From contig JAEUHN010000034.1 of assembly GCA_016795365.1 (NCBI GenBank), positions 1 through 64,000 of the forward strand: a stretch of DNA of 64,000 nt. Direction: 5' to 3'. The stretch's first letter is position 1. Each line of letters opens with the position of its first letter. A model generated the notes under the pieces. The model was given only the letters and a program-made list of their open reading frames with translations, made no database searches and was not told where the DNA came from. Below, piece after piece: positions 36,764-46,588 of the stretch. Origin of the DNA: Verrucomicrobiaceae bacterium (GTDB lineage Bacteria; Verrucomicrobiota; Verrucomicrobiia; Verrucomicrobiales; Verrucomicrobiaceae). The position numbers and the translations under genes are program-made.

Positions 36764-37699
36764 TCAAATAAGTCCAGTGGGCAGCTCGATCTCCAGCCAC
36801 TCGCCGACGGGATCTGGATTTCCGGCAACCGCAGCGGAGGCCGGGAGAAGGGCGAGATCTCCCGGTGCCAAGGTGTTTTCACCCCACTGCACGGGTGTGA
36901 TCGGAATGATCAGCCGGAAGCGATCCTGCGGTGCGATTGCGCCGGTGCGCGCGCGAGTCACTCTAAAGTGCTCGCAGTCAGCGAGGGTGGCGGCTTTGTG
37001 ATCAAGGGCTGGCTCAGCATCGGTGAAGTCGATGCACTTCATGGATTGTTCGACGTGGAGCTGGCGCGGCTTGCCATCGAGCCCTAGGCGGTTCCAATCG
37101 AAGACTCGGTAAGTGGTGTCGCTGTTCTGCTGGATCTCGTAGATGAGCAATCCTTTGCCCAGGGCATGAAGGCGACCGCTGGGGACATAGAGGCTGTCGC
37201 CGGTGGCAGGGATGATCGAATGGACGCAGTCTGCCACCTTGCCTTCGGCCAATGCCGTTGCGAAGGTTTCGCGCGAGACACCTTGTCTCAGACCGGCGAA
37301 CATTCGTGCGTCGGGCTGGGCGTGGGCCACATACCAGAGTTCGTTTTTGGGTTCACCGTCAAGTTCGGCGGCGATGGTGGCGGGCGGGTGGACCTGAATG
37401 GAAAGATCGTCAGCGCAGTCGAGCACCTTGATCAGCAAAGGGAAGCGCGTGGCCGGATGCGAGCGGTAGCAGGTGCCGAAGATCTCGTCGCGGTGGTGAG
37501 TCCACAGATCGTGAAGGCTGGTGCCCGCCCACGGGCCGTGCGCCACATGGCTTTGTTCGGTCTCACGATCGACGAGGTCCCAGGCTTCGCCATAAGGTTG
37601 AGCGTCGGGCAGCGTCCGATGGAGCTGGGTGGCGAGCTGACGACCACCCCAGACGCGCGTCTGGTAGATGGGGGTGAATTGAAGCAATGATGAAACCAT
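36764..37699 (-). CDS. manA: Mannose-6-phosphate isomerase, class I
   Basis: The 311-residue zinc enzyme interconverts mannose-6-phosphate and fructose-6-phosphate. The metal-binding HPP region (SIQVHPPATIAAE), KNELWYVAHAQP and the C-terminal PSGRLHALGKGLLIYEIQQN segment are intact, as in the short class I enzymes. The ATG at 37699 (VSSLLQFTPIYQTRVWGG follows) is chosen over a longer frame whose first 31 residues are not conserved. It may support mannosylated polymers or mannose use; no other mannose gene is adjacent. Confidence 0.93.
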   Translation of the reverse strand: MVSSLLQFTPIYQTRVWGGRQLATQLHRTLPDAQPYGEAWDLVDRETEQSHVAHGPWAGTSLHDLWTHHRDEIFGTCYRSHPATRFPLLIKVLDCADDLSIQVHPPATIAAELDGEPKNELWYVAHAQPDARMFAGLRQGVSRETFATALAEGKVADCVHSIIPATGDSLYVPSGRLHALGKGLLIYEIQQNSDTTYRVFDWNRLGLDGKPRQLHVEQSMKCIDFTDAEPALDHKAATLADCEHFRVTRARTGAIAPQDRFRLIIPITPVQWGENTLAPGDLALLPASAAVAGNPDPVGEWLEIELPTGLI

Positions 37700-37798
37700 G
37701 ATTTCCTGCGCTGCCGGGACCATCCCTGACAGCGGAGGAATTCTAGCGAGTTCGCCAGCGGGGAGTCGAGTCCCCATTTGCGGGGGGCTCAAAGTCGA

Positions 37799-38740
37799 TC
37801 AGGGAACGACTTCCCCGGAACCGGTGTAGATCCACTTGAGGACCTTGCCGTTCTTGACCTGTGCCTGCGCATCTTGCTCGAATTTACCGAACGGAGTCTC
37901 GGCTTCGAAGGTGACGATCACCGACCAGAAGTCGCTATCCTTGTCCTTCTCACGGGTGACATCGCCCCATTTCTTGATGTTGTCCGGCTTGATCTCAGTG
38001 ACCTGGCCGGACTTCATGCTGGCGAGGAGGATCGGATAGGTGCCGTCCTTGTCCTTGACTGGCTTTTCGTCAGCTCCACCACCTTTGCCAGCGGATGCGA
38101 CGGAGGTTTTGGGGTTGAGCGCTTGCTGCTTCTTCAGTTCGAAAACTCGCTTCTGGCGTGCGGTTTCGTTGACCTTGTAGGTCTCATAAACGGCGGTGAT
38201 GATGTCCTTGATGTCAGTCTCGGCGATGGCGAGCTTGCCCTTGAACTTGCCATCTGGAGAAGGCGAGACCACGAGGTCCGTCCCATCCTGAGTGATGGCG
38301 TAAGCATTGCCTCCGGCCTTCAACTGTGTGGCACCGATGGCACTGCGCACTTCCACATCCTTGGTGATCTTGATAGCACGTGGGAAAACGGTCTTGGGCA
38401 GCACCGTCCAGTTCTGGGTGATCTCATCCAAGGGACGGAAGGTAGGTGGCACAAACTCGCCCTCTTTCGGCTTGGGGGGCTCGGGCGGAGGCGGGGGAGG
38501 TGGTGCCTCAGCGACCATGGGCTTTGGCTCAGGCTTCGGCTCGGGTTTGGGTTCTGGCTTGGGCTCTGCCTTCACGACCACCTTCGGCATGTCGATAACC
38601 ACTTCGGGCAGTTTCTCAGGCGCTGGCGGCGGTGCCGGGGGCTTGTCGATGCCGAAATAGGCTCCGAAAGGTGGGTAGACATACTGGTATGCTACCCAGC
38701 CGATGGCGACAGCGCAGAGAAGTGCGAGGAGAGGTTTCAT
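37799..38740 (-). CDS. Membrane-anchored protein with EPKP repeats, unknown function
   Basis: The 313-residue protein has an N-terminal hydrophobic segment (about 3-24). A Pro/Lys/Glu linker follows, with several EPKP units at about residues 59-74 and then a Pro run, reminiscent of TonB and other periplasm-spanning linkers. The C-terminal domain (about 110-313) has no recognised family; it shows repeated short beta segments and a DKDGTYPILLASMKSGQ stretch. The TonB C-terminal motif is absent, so it is not simply TonB. The gene stands alone between manA and the CbiX gene. Confidence 0.65.
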   Translation of the reverse strand: MKPLLALLCAVAIGWVAYQYVYPPFGAYFGIDKPPAPPPAPEKLPEVVIDMPKVVVKAEPKPEPKPEPKPEPKPMVAEAPPPPPPPEPPKPKEGEFVPPTFRPLDEITQNWTVLPKTVFPRAIKITKDVEVRSAIGATQLKAGGNAYAITQDGTDLVVSPSPDGKFKGKLAIAETDIKDIITAVYETYKVNETARQKRVFELKKQQALNPKTSVASAGKGGGADEKPVKDKDGTYPILLASMKSGQVTEIKPDNIKKWGDVTREKDKDSDFWSVIVTFEAETPFGKFEQDAQAQVKNGKVLKWIYTGSGEVVP

Positions 38741-38835
38741 AGAATCGCGGCGAGCATAGGCAGTGAGGCGGCAGGTTTCAACTCACCACATGCCCTCGAG
38801 CAAGATTAACGCACTGGAGCGCCAGTTCTTGGGGA

Positions 38836-40323
38836 TCAGGAGTCCGAGGCTGTCTGTTGCTCGGCGTAGTTCTTTTGCGCGATCTTCCGGGCTTCACTCA
38901 CCAGTAGCGGACAGACTTCCATGCAGAGCAGAGGGATCTCGCCTGCGGTTTCAAGGCGTTGAGTCTTGACCGTGGCCGGGCCGCTGAGGGGTTGATCGGA
39001 GGTGAGTCCCCAGACGATGCGACGCTGGCAGCGAGTGGCGGAGTCGCAACACGAAGCGACCATCTGCATCGCCTGGTCATCACGGATGGTATTGGTGAAC
39101 CGATACATGCCAGTTTGGCGGCTCAGGTTGCTGCGCAAAGGCACGCCCTGGAGCTGGCCTTGCTCCTCAGCCATCGCCATGCCCACAGCAGCTGGGTAGG
39201 CGATGTCGAGAGCGAGGAGGAGTTCCGCCATCGAAGGCACGGTGACCTGCCAGCCGCGAATGAGGTTGGGCGCGGACTTGAGCGCGCGGAACTCGCCCTG
39301 GGCGTCCAGCTTGACGATCTCGCGAAGCGAATGTGCTCCCTGGTGGCTGGTGAGCGAGGTGCTCGCAGCGTCGTCGATGTGTCGGATGACAAAGCTGGTG
39401 CCCTGGGCTTTGACTTGGATCTGCCCGAGTCGCAGGTTCCCCTTGCCGAGCTTCGATTGCAGCCAGGGAATGATCTTTGGCTCCGTCGTTCGGGACAATG
39501 CGGAGGGCTGGTGCTTGCGGTCGAAGTCGATGACCTGATCGAGGATCACATCCGCCATGTGCGACTCCGTGCCGATGGCGCTGCTGTAGTAGAGACTGCG
39601 CCCGTGCAGATGATGCGGATTGTGCCGGAAGACGTCACGCTGGCTGGCGGCGGCTCCGGTTTCGGTCTCGAAGCCGAGGAGCACCGGGATGTCCTGGTAG
39701 CTGTGTAGCCCATCGGCGATGAAGAAGGGCACCACCACGACGTTCGGACTGCGGGTGAGTTCGTGCCAGTCGCTGACCAGCGGCTTCTCCTCCATATAGG
39801 CATCAATGACTTCCGCGAAGCCGTAGCCACCATCGCGAATGAGCGCCACCTGCTGCTCGATGACCTTGCGGCTGTTCTCGTTCAAGCTGGTGCCATGGCC
39901 TACGATGATGAGGGCCGTCTGATCTCGCGGCACGCCGGGGGCCACCTCGTCCGCGCGCTGGAGCAGCAGCTTGGTCATGTTCGGGTGGATGCCGACAGGA
40001 TCGCAATAATACAATGTCTTGTCCGCGAGGTGGGTGATGGGTCCGGTGACCTGAAGCTCCCGCGGCAGCACCTGCTGGCAGAAGTAGCCTTCGCTGATGA
40101 AGTTCGGCACCAGATACACCTCGCGGCTCTCGATCATCGAATAGACCTCGGTCATCGACGGCTCTTCCTTCCAGAAGGCGCAGGCGACCTCGCCGAAGAT
40201 CCCGCGCTGCCGAATCTCGTCCGCGTGCTGATGCGTGGGCGTGCTGGAGTCGGGGTTCAAGGTGGAACCGTGGCCAATGATGACGAGCGCGGCGTGGGTT
40301 TTGGAAAAGGTGGGGGAAGACAT
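38836..40323 (-). CDS. Tandem CbiX-type cobaltochelatase domains with cysteine-rich DR2241-like C terminus
   Basis: The 495-residue protein starts with two CbiX/sirohydrochlorin chelatase-like modules, marked by IIGHGST near residue 14 and IVGHGTSLNENS near residue 142. They are followed by a further domain ending in a cysteine set (CCDSATRC...LLCMEVC) near the C terminus. That layout resembles Deinococcus DR2241, where CbiX is joined to a 4Fe-4S-binding domain. CbiX inserts metal into sirohydrochlorin in siroheme or cobalamin synthesis. The ATG at 40323 is chosen because the 92 upstream codons are of low quality. It is divergent from the next gene; the cobA-hemD fusion lies about 14 kb away. 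Confidence 0.78.
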   Translation of the reverse strand: MSSPTFSKTHAALVIIGHGSTLNPDSSTPTHQHADEIRQRGIFGEVACAFWKEEPSMTEVYSMIESREVYLVPNFISEGYFCQQVLPRELQVTGPITHLADKTLYYCDPVGIHPNMTKLLLQRADEVAPGVPRDQTALIIVGHGTSLNENSRKVIEQQVALIRDGGYGFAEVIDAYMEEKPLVSDWHELTRSPNVVVVPFFIADGLHSYQDIPVLLGFETETGAAASQRDVFRHNPHHLHGRSLYYSSAIGTESHMADVILDQVIDFDRKHQPSALSRTTEPKIIPWLQSKLGKGNLRLGQIQVKAQGTSFVIRHIDDAASTSLTSHQGAHSLREIVKLDAQGEFRALKSAPNLIRGWQVTVPSMAELLLALDIAYPAAVGMAMAEEQGQLQGVPLRSNLSRQTGMYRFTNTIRDDQAMQMVASCCDSATRCQRRIVWGLTSDQPLSGPATVKTQRLETAGEIPLLCMEVCPLLVSEARKIAQKNYAEQQTASDS

Positions 40324-40567
40324 GGACGAGGAGGCGGAGGGCATTACGCCGCGCACGGTCGCAGGGTGCTGCGGCGGTGACTTTTTGGAAGCAGAAATAC
40401 AAACCCGTGGCCGAAAGCAGATCGCAATCTGCTCTCTGGGCGATGCCTCGATCCCGTTCATCCACACCTTGCGGAAGCCCCGCACTAGCGGTCCTGTTCG
40501 AGGTCGCGTGCTCGACGAAAAGCAGGATGTCATCGCGCGCTGCCGTTCTATCTTCCGCAGCCCGATC

Positions 40568-41170
40568 ATGACTAGCCAGCACCGATTCGTCCTTCTCATC
40601 GCCGTCGTGTTGACGATCGCGCTGGTGGTGAGCCTGCGTTCTTGTCGTCAGGCGCCGGCAGTTCCAACATCCTCGGCGGAGTCGGTGCTTCCGCCTTCCT
40701 CGCCGACAGCCTTGGTTGCCTCGGCGGCCTCATCAGAAAGCACGCCCGACACAAGACCAACCACCGCACTTGCGAGCAATCCGCCACCTTCCAGCGGCAT
40801 GATATCGCTCACCTTTCGTTTTGAAAAAGGCCGTTGCGTTGAGACCACGCGCGAAACGGTGGCCAACGTCGCCGTGCGACCACTGCGACTGCTGGAAGGC
40901 CATCGCGGCATCTACCATCGCATCGTCAGTCCCGAGGGAACCGTCTTGTTCGAGAACCTCGTGCCCGATCCTCGTCGCGTGCCGTGGGACAGCACGGATG
41001 ACGGCAAGCATCTCATCGGGGGCGTGGCCACGCTGAACGAGATGCCCCTGATCCTCCGCCTGCCAGCCGACGTCCATGGCAAACTCGAAATCTACGAGGT
41101 GACCGACGTAAATTGGACGAGATCAAAACTCGACAAAGAAGCCCGTCTCGTGGGAGACTTTACGCTATGA
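40568..41170 (+). CDS. Membrane-anchored partner of the M64 peptidase gene (possible detached M64_N-like domain)
   Basis: The 200-residue protein has an N-terminal membrane anchor (about 6-25) and a Pro/Ser/Ala-rich linker. A beta-rich domain follows, with LFENLVPDPRRVPWDSTDDG and ATLNEMPLILRLP. Those elements remind me of the N-terminal module often fused in front of M64 peptidases. Its stop overlaps the start of the M64 gene (ATGA), so the two are coupled. A role as pro-region, chaperone or anchor of the peptidase is inference. Confidence 0.6.
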   Translation: MTSQHRFVLLIAVVLTIALVVSLRSCRQAPAVPTSSAESVLPPSSPTALVASAASSESTPDTRPTTALASNPPPSSGMISLTFRFEKGRCVETTRETVANVAVRPLRLLEGHRGIYHRIVSPEGTVLFENLVPDPRRVPWDSTDDGKHLIGGVATLNEMPLILRLPADVHGKLEIYEVTDVNWTRSKLDKEARLVGDFTL

Positions 41171-44100
41171 CGCGCCTGCTCGTCCGTTTTGCGATCCTAT
41201 TGCTGCTTCTGGGGCAGATCGCGACAGCTCAGTCCCTGGTGACCATCACTGAAACCGGTGCCCGCAATGCGCGGCTGAATTTGGTCATGCTGTCCGAGGG
41301 CTACACCGCCGCCGAGTTGAGCGCGAACAAGTTCAAGAACGACGCCACGACGATTTCGAACGCGCTTCTGAACACGGAGCCGTTCAAGAGCTACCGGCCC
41401 TTCTTCAATGTGTATGGCATCGCCGTCGCCTCGGTGCAGTCCGGCGCAGATCAGGGTTCGGCGGGCGGATCACGGAATACGTATTTCAACGCCTTCTTTT
41501 ACGACCCGCCGCTGGAGCGCCTGCTCGTGATCGACAGCACCGGTTACAGTCGCGCCACATCCCTGCTCAACACTTTCGTGCCCGAGCGCGACATCGTGCT
41601 GGTGATCGTGAACGACTCCAAATACGGCGGCTCCGGTGGCACTTACGCCGTGACCTCCACCAATGCCAGCGCCGCCGAGATCGCGATCCACGAGATCGGT
41701 CACACCTTCGCAGGGCTGGGCGACGAATACGACTACCCAGGAGCCAATCCGTCTGAGGATCCGAACACGACGCAAGAAACACGTCGCGCCTTCATCAGAT
41801 GGAATCACTGGATCAATGCGAGCACGCCGATCATAACGCCGGAGACTTCCACGTATGGCAACGGGCTCGTAGGCCTCTTCGAAGGTGCCGCCTACAACGA
41901 GACTGGCTGGTATCGTCCCACGCTCGACTCCAAGATGAAGACTCTCGGCGCACCCTTTTACGCCGTGAACGAGGAGGCCATCGTGCTCTCGATCTACAAT
42001 CGCGTCAGTCCGATCACCGGCTCGACACCTTCGTCCACGGTGACCGTGAACCAGCCGAACCAAACGCTGACCTTCAACGTGGACGGCCCCAACACCGCTA
42101 GCACTGCACCCGCGATCAAGGTCGAATGGAAGCTCAATGGTGTGGTGATTCCCGGCCAGACGGGACGCACACTCACCCAGAACTCCAGCATCATCGGCAA
42201 CGGCTCGCACACGCTTGTGGCAAATGTTTCCGATCCCACGACGAAGGTGCGCAAAGACACTTCTGAGCTGCTCAAGGACTCCCGCACCTGGACGCTGAAT
42301 CTCAGCCATCAAGGCCCTGCGGCCCCCACGAACCTCGTTGCGGTAGCAAAACTCAATGGCAGCATCGACCTCACATGGACTGACACCGTGACGGATGAGG
42401 CTGGCTTTGTGATCGAGCGAGCGCTTGGCACGTCCACGGTCTTTGCAGAGGTGGGACGTGTGGCGACGGACGCGTCCTCCTTTTCCGACACCACGACCAC
42501 GGCGGGTCTCAGCACCAAGTATCGTGTGCGGGGCATCAATAGTGCCAACGCGGCGGTCTTGGGCGATGCCAGTAATGTCGTCACCATCACGCCCCTGATT
42601 GAGGCCTTCATCGCAGCGGGGCCGTCTTCGCTTACCTTGCTCCAGGGCTTGAAGGCGACCTTCACGGTGAGTGCCACTGGCACGGCGCTGAAATACCAGT
42701 GGCGCTTCAATACCCAGCCCATCAATGGAGCGGTCGCATCAAGTTACGTGATCGCTGCCGTGCAGCCTGCGAACGCAGGCAGCTACGATTGTGTGGTGAG
42801 CAATAGTCATGGACCAAAGACCAGTGTGGCCGCAGTGCTCACGGTGGAGACCAAGCCTGCCATCACGCTCCATCCTGTGGGCCAGAGTTTGTTTTCTGAT
42901 CAACCTTCATCGCTAGCCGTGCAAGCTACTGGCTCCGGGCCGCTCAGCTTCCAATGGCGCAAGGGCGGCGTGGACATCAGCGGGGCGCAGAGTGATCACC
43001 TCACGTTTTCCAATTTGAGCGTGGTCGATGCGGGCTCCTACGATTGCCGCGTGACCAACATCCACGGCAACGTGATTTCTAAACCGGCGATCCTAACCGT
43101 GCTCGGCAAGCCGGTCATCACGGCACAGCCGGTGAGCCTCACCCAACCGCGAGGTGTGCTGGCGAAATTCACCGTCAAAGCTCTGGGCACTGCACCCCTG
43201 GCGTATCAGTGGCGCAAAGCCGGTGTGCCCATCGTAGGGGCCACCGCGAGCTTGTATTCGCTCGTAGCCACCAAGGACTCGGATGCCGCTGCGTATGATT
43301 GCGTGGTCACCAATGCCTACGGCGTGGCGACCAGCTTCTCGGTCGCGCTGTCCTTCACGGACTCTACAACCTCGGATTACCGACTTGCTGGCAACCGCGC
43401 TGGCACCGCGAAGTGGCGATGGGTCAAGCGCTTCGGTGGCGCGTCGCAGGATACGGCTACCGCGATTTCCACAGATGTGAGCGGCAATGTCTTGTTCGGC
43501 GGACTTAGCGGCGGCACGGGGCCTTCGACGCTCAAGTTATCGCCCTCCACCTTCGGCGTCAGAAGCGGAGCCTACGTTGGCTGGCTCAATCCCGCAGGCA
43601 GCACGCTCGCGCTCGAAGCACTCAACGCCTCGGTTCCTGGACGTGGCACGGTGTGCATCAACCCTGCCTCTGGGATGCAGTATGTCGCGGCGGCGCAAAT
43701 CGGCGACGCCGATCCTGGCCTCGTCGCCTTCTACCAATTCGGCGGCATTCCATCGGGGACCTCCATCACCACCTTCAGCTACGGCGACTTCCCTTATCCG
43801 ACCTTCATGCCCGAGGCAGTGGTGCAAGGCAACGTGTGCTTCTTCGTGGGAGGCTATGAGACCACCGCGCACGATCCTATGCTGCGACGTCTGGACGTGA
43901 ACTTGTCAGGCCAGCCCTTGAACTGGACGCGCAAGGTTACCTCCGCTGGCGCGAGCGATGCCGTCCTCGCGGTGGCTCGACTGACCTCCGGCAATGTTAT
44001 TGTCGCAGGCACGGCAGAGTATCCTCCGTCTGGCCAGCTCGCGTTCGAGAACGCCACCACATCGAGCAATCCACTCGTCGGCACTACACCGCTGCCCGAT

Positions 44101-46140
44101 GTCGTGCTCAATGGCACTGCGGGACTGCAAACCGGCTTCCTCGCGTGCTACAACGACAGCGGTGAGGTCCTCTGGGCCAAGGCGTTTGCGTCAGTGTTGC
44201 GCTCGCTGGCGGTCGATGGCTCGGGCGCATTGTGGTGCGCGGGCACCGAGGCTGGCACCGTGGGAGTCGCCTTGAAGATCAATGCCAGCACGGGAATCAG
44301 CGAAGCGCGCTTCCCCGTGACTGGAGCCGAGGGACTCAGCATCGCCCCGACCACGGGCGGCGATGTCGCCTTCCTCACGCGTCTGCCATCCACCAGTGTG
44401 TCCGTGCAGAACTTCACGAATACACGCACTGGCTACGCGGTGATGAAGTTCTCCAGCGCAGGTGCATTGAGGTGGGTGTTGCCTGCATTTGGGGCGTTCG
44501 GTGACTATTTCACTTCCACACGGGCACGTTTGGCTGCCAGCGCTGATGGCCAGCTTTATGTCGCCCTGAGTATGGAAGGGGAGGGAAATGTCGAGTTCGC
44601 GGGTTTGGCTCCAATGGTGATGAAAGGCCGCAAGAGTGATGCGTTTGTGGCGGCGGTCAGCGAACTGCCCCAGATCGAGACACCACCGGCAAGCCAGATC
44701 GTTGCCCTCGGGCAGGCGTTGAACTTGAACGTCGTCGCTGGCGGACTCTCGGGGGCGGTGAGTTATCAGTGGCTGAAGGATGGGCGACTGATCGCAGGCA
44801 AGACCACGAGCTCGCTTGCGATTGATGTCACCAAGGTGACCGACGCAGGCAGCTACTCTTGTCGTGTCACGGGCAATGGCGGCATGGTGGAGTCTGCGAA
44901 GGCCATCGTGAACATCGTGGACACAACTTTGCGAACGTTGAAGGCACCGATGAACAAGCTGCTCGACCTGCCTGTGACCGCAGCTGGCACGGGGCTCAGC
45001 TACACTTGGTGGAAGGGTGGTGTTAGGTTATTCAATGTCGGTGGCTACAACTACAGCACCACGAACAGGCTTCGCATCAACGCAATGTCCCCGGCTTTCA
45101 CCGATGCCTACGTGTGCAGGGTCTCGGGACCCGGCGGGACCCTGGACGTGCCATTCAACGCTGACGTGATGTATGTGCCTGTGTTCAGCGTGCCCACGGT
45201 GCCCGCGAGCATTGTCAGCGGCACGTTCACGCTGCAACTCAGCGCCACGGACGCTGCCAGCTACGCGGTCACCAACCTGCCTCTGGGACTTGTTTACGAC
45301 GCTAAAACCGGGCGCATCACCGGCAAACCAACTACGCCGGGGGCAAAGGTAGTCTCCGTTAAGGCGACCAATGCGGCCGGCACCACGAATCCTGCGCTCA
45401 CCTTCACCATCCTGGTCGAAGACATCGCCGCCTACGCCAAAGGAAACTTCCAGGCCTTGATTGGGCGGCAGCCATGGAATGCGAATCTCGGAGGCTTCAT
45501 CACCTGGGCGCTCAGCGCATCGGGAGTGCCCACGGGCACCGTGAAGTATGCGGGTGCAGTCTATTCGATCACCGGACGCGTGGAAGCTGTGCCTGCCTCG
45601 CACGAATGGACATTTAGCCAGCGAATTGCACGCACTGGCAAGCCTGCATTGCTCCTCAATCTCGTTTCGCCAAGTGCCACGGATGGCGAACTCACCGGCA
45701 CGGTGGCGCTAGAAGCCCCAGCGCCCGAGCCCGCTCTGGTCAGCGGACGCCAGACAGTGTGGTCCAGTGGTCGTCTGCCAACGGCCTTCGCCGGGACTTT
45801 CAATGCCACGATGGCTCTGCCTGCCCTCTTGGTCGGCGATCCTGGTGTGCCGCAGGGTGTCAATACGATGAAGACGGTGGTCAACGGCACTACCGGGCTG
45901 GCCACCTGGTCCGGCAAGCTCGGAGACAACACCGCCTTCTCGGGTTCCTGCTATCTGTGGCCCAGCGGTGCTGCGCCCACCTGGGTGGCTCTCTACTTGA
46001 ACTACGGCAGCCTCCTGGGCTCGCCGCTCATTGCCAGCCCGAATCAGAACGGCATACTGGAGTGGACCCGCAATCCGAAGACTGGTGCGCCTTCATGGAT
46101 TGCTTTCCCGCTAACGGTGACCGGAACGAAGGCCCCTTGA
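41167..46140 (+). CDS. M64-family metallopeptidase with Fn3 and Ig-like repeats, secreted
   Basis: The 1657-residue secreted protein has a signal peptide (about 1-22) and an M64 (IgA peptidase-like) domain. Its zinc motif HEIGHTFAGLGDEY is at residues 175-188, with H175, E176, H179 and D186. A fibronectin-III-like segment (about 410-500) and at least three Ig-like modules (about 500-770, with the YQWR and SYDCVV pattern) follow. A beta-propeller-like stretch comes next, then more Ig-like modules and a putative-Ig end near 1360-1440. Such proteins are adhesins or proteases acting on host or algal polymers. The ATG at 41167 overlaps the stop of the upstream gene. Confidence 0.85.
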   Translation: MTRLLVRFAILLLLLGQIATAQSLVTITETGARNARLNLVMLSEGYTAAELSANKFKNDATTISNALLNTEPFKSYRPFFNVYGIAVASVQSGADQGSAGGSRNTYFNAFFYDPPLERLLVIDSTGYSRATSLLNTFVPERDIVLVIVNDSKYGGSGGTYAVTSTNASAAEIAIHEIGHTFAGLGDEYDYPGANPSEDPNTTQETRRAFIRWNHWINASTPIITPETSTYGNGLVGLFEGAAYNETGWYRPTLDSKMKTLGAPFYAVNEEAIVLSIYNRVSPITGSTPSSTVTVNQPNQTLTFNVDGPNTASTAPAIKVEWKLNGVVIPGQTGRTLTQNSSIIGNGSHTLVANVSDPTTKVRKDTSELLKDSRTWTLNLSHQGPAAPTNLVAVAKLNGSIDLTWTDTVTDEAGFVIERALGTSTVFAEVGRVATDASSFSDTTTTAGLSTKYRVRGINSANAAVLGDASNVVTITPLIEAFIAAGPSSLTLLQGLKATFTVSATGTALKYQWRFNTQPINGAVASSYVIAAVQPANAGSYDCVVSNSHGPKTSVAAVLTVETKPAITLHPVGQSLFSDQPSSLAVQATGSGPLSFQWRKGGVDISGAQSDHLTFSNLSVVDAGSYDCRVTNIHGNVISKPAILTVLGKPVITAQPVSLTQPRGVLAKFTVKALGTAPLAYQWRKAGVPIVGATASLYSLVATKDSDAAAYDCVVTNAYGVATSFSVALSFTDSTTSDYRLAGNRAGTAKWRWVKRFGGASQDTATAISTDVSGNVLFGGLSGGTGPSTLKLSPSTFGVRSGAYVGWLNPAGSTLALEALNASVPGRGTVCINPASGMQYVAAAQIGDADPGLVAFYQFGGIPSGTSITTFSYGDFPYPTFMPEAVVQGNVCFFVGGYETTAHDPMLRRLDVNLSGQPLNWTRKVTSAGASDAVLAVARLTSGNVIVAGTAEYPPSGQLAFENATTSSNPLVGTTPLPDVVLNGTAGLQTGFLACYNDSGEVLWAKAFASVLRSLAVDGSGALWCAGTEAGTVGVALKINASTGISEARFPVTGAEGLSIAPTTGGDVAFLTRLPSTSVSVQNFTNTRTGYAVMKFSSAGALRWVLPAFGAFGDYFTSTRARLAASADGQLYVALSMEGEGNVEFAGLAPMVMKGRKSDAFVAAVSELPQIETPPASQIVALGQALNLNVVAGGLSGAVSYQWLKDGRLIAGKTTSSLAIDVTKVTDAGSYSCRVTGNGGMVESAKAIVNIVDTTLRTLKAPMNKLLDLPVTAAGTGLSYTWWKGGVRLFNVGGYNYSTTNRLRINAMSPAFTDAYVCRVSGPGGTLDVPFNADVMYVPVFSVPTVPASIVSGTFTLQLSATDAASYAVTNLPLGLVYDAKTGRITGKPTTPGAKVVSVKATNAAGTTNPALTFTILVEDIAAYAKGNFQALIGRQPWNANLGGFITWALSASGVPTGTVKYAGAVYSITGRVEAVPASHEWTFSQRIARTGKPALLLNLVSPSATDGELTGTVALEAPAPEPALVSGRQTVWSSGRLPTAFAGTFNATMALPALLVGDPGVPQGVNTMKTVVNGTTGLATWSGKLGDNTAFSGSCYLWPSGAAPTWVALYLNYGSLLGSPLIASPNQNGILEWTRNPKTGAPSWIAFPLTVTGTKAP

Positions 46141-46219
46141 GGCCCACACAAAGGACTCAAAGAATTCATTTCCCACACGGCTCTGCATCGCTTTGATACC
46201 GCCAGTCGTTCTCACCGCC

Positions 46220-46561
46220 ATGCCCATCTACGTTTATCACATCGCCCACATCCTCGGTCTCGCCTGTTTGTTCCTCGGCTTCGGTGCCATGCAATCGGCT
46301 GGCGAGATCAAGCCCGGCATGAAGTGGCACGGTATTGCCCTCGTGATCATGCTCATCACCGGGTTTGGTATGCTGGCCAAGCTTGGCATCTTTGCTTCGA
46401 TGCCAGTCTGGGTGATTATCAAGATCGCGATGTGGTTGCTCTTGGGAGTCCTGCCCACCCTTGCGAAGCGAAAGATCCTGCCGTTTAGCCTGCTCATTCC
46501 CGTTGCCCTGGCGATCACAGCTGTGAATGCGTGGCTGGGCTATCTGAAGCCTGTGTGGTGA
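46220..46561 (+). CDS. Four-helix integral membrane protein of unknown function
   Basis: The 113-residue protein has four hydrophobic helices with short loops. Its layout is like SirB-family and similar small membrane proteins, but no diagnostic motif is seen. The ATG at 46220 is preferred to the frame's earlier ATT/GTG. A His in the first helix (VYHIAHILG) could bind heme, but this is speculation. It follows the M64 gene by 79 bases, in the same direction. Confidence 0.6.
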   Translation: MPIYVYHIAHILGLACLFLGFGAMQSAGEIKPGMKWHGIALVIMLITGFGMLAKLGIFASMPVWVIIKIAMWLLLGVLPTLAKRKILPFSLLIPVALAITAVNAWLGYLKPVW

Positions 46562-46588
46562 TAACCTTGCATCGCCCTAGCAGCGAGG

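Noticed and set aside
38510..38580. Tandem repeats that could suggest a CRISPR-like array
   Set aside because: They encode EPKP units in frame in the anchored protein and have no spacers.
40235..40567. 111-codon extension of the anchored M64 partner, overlapping the CbiX gene start
   Set aside because: It crosses the divergent CbiX start and lacks signal or domain features; the ATG at 40568 gives a clear membrane anchor.
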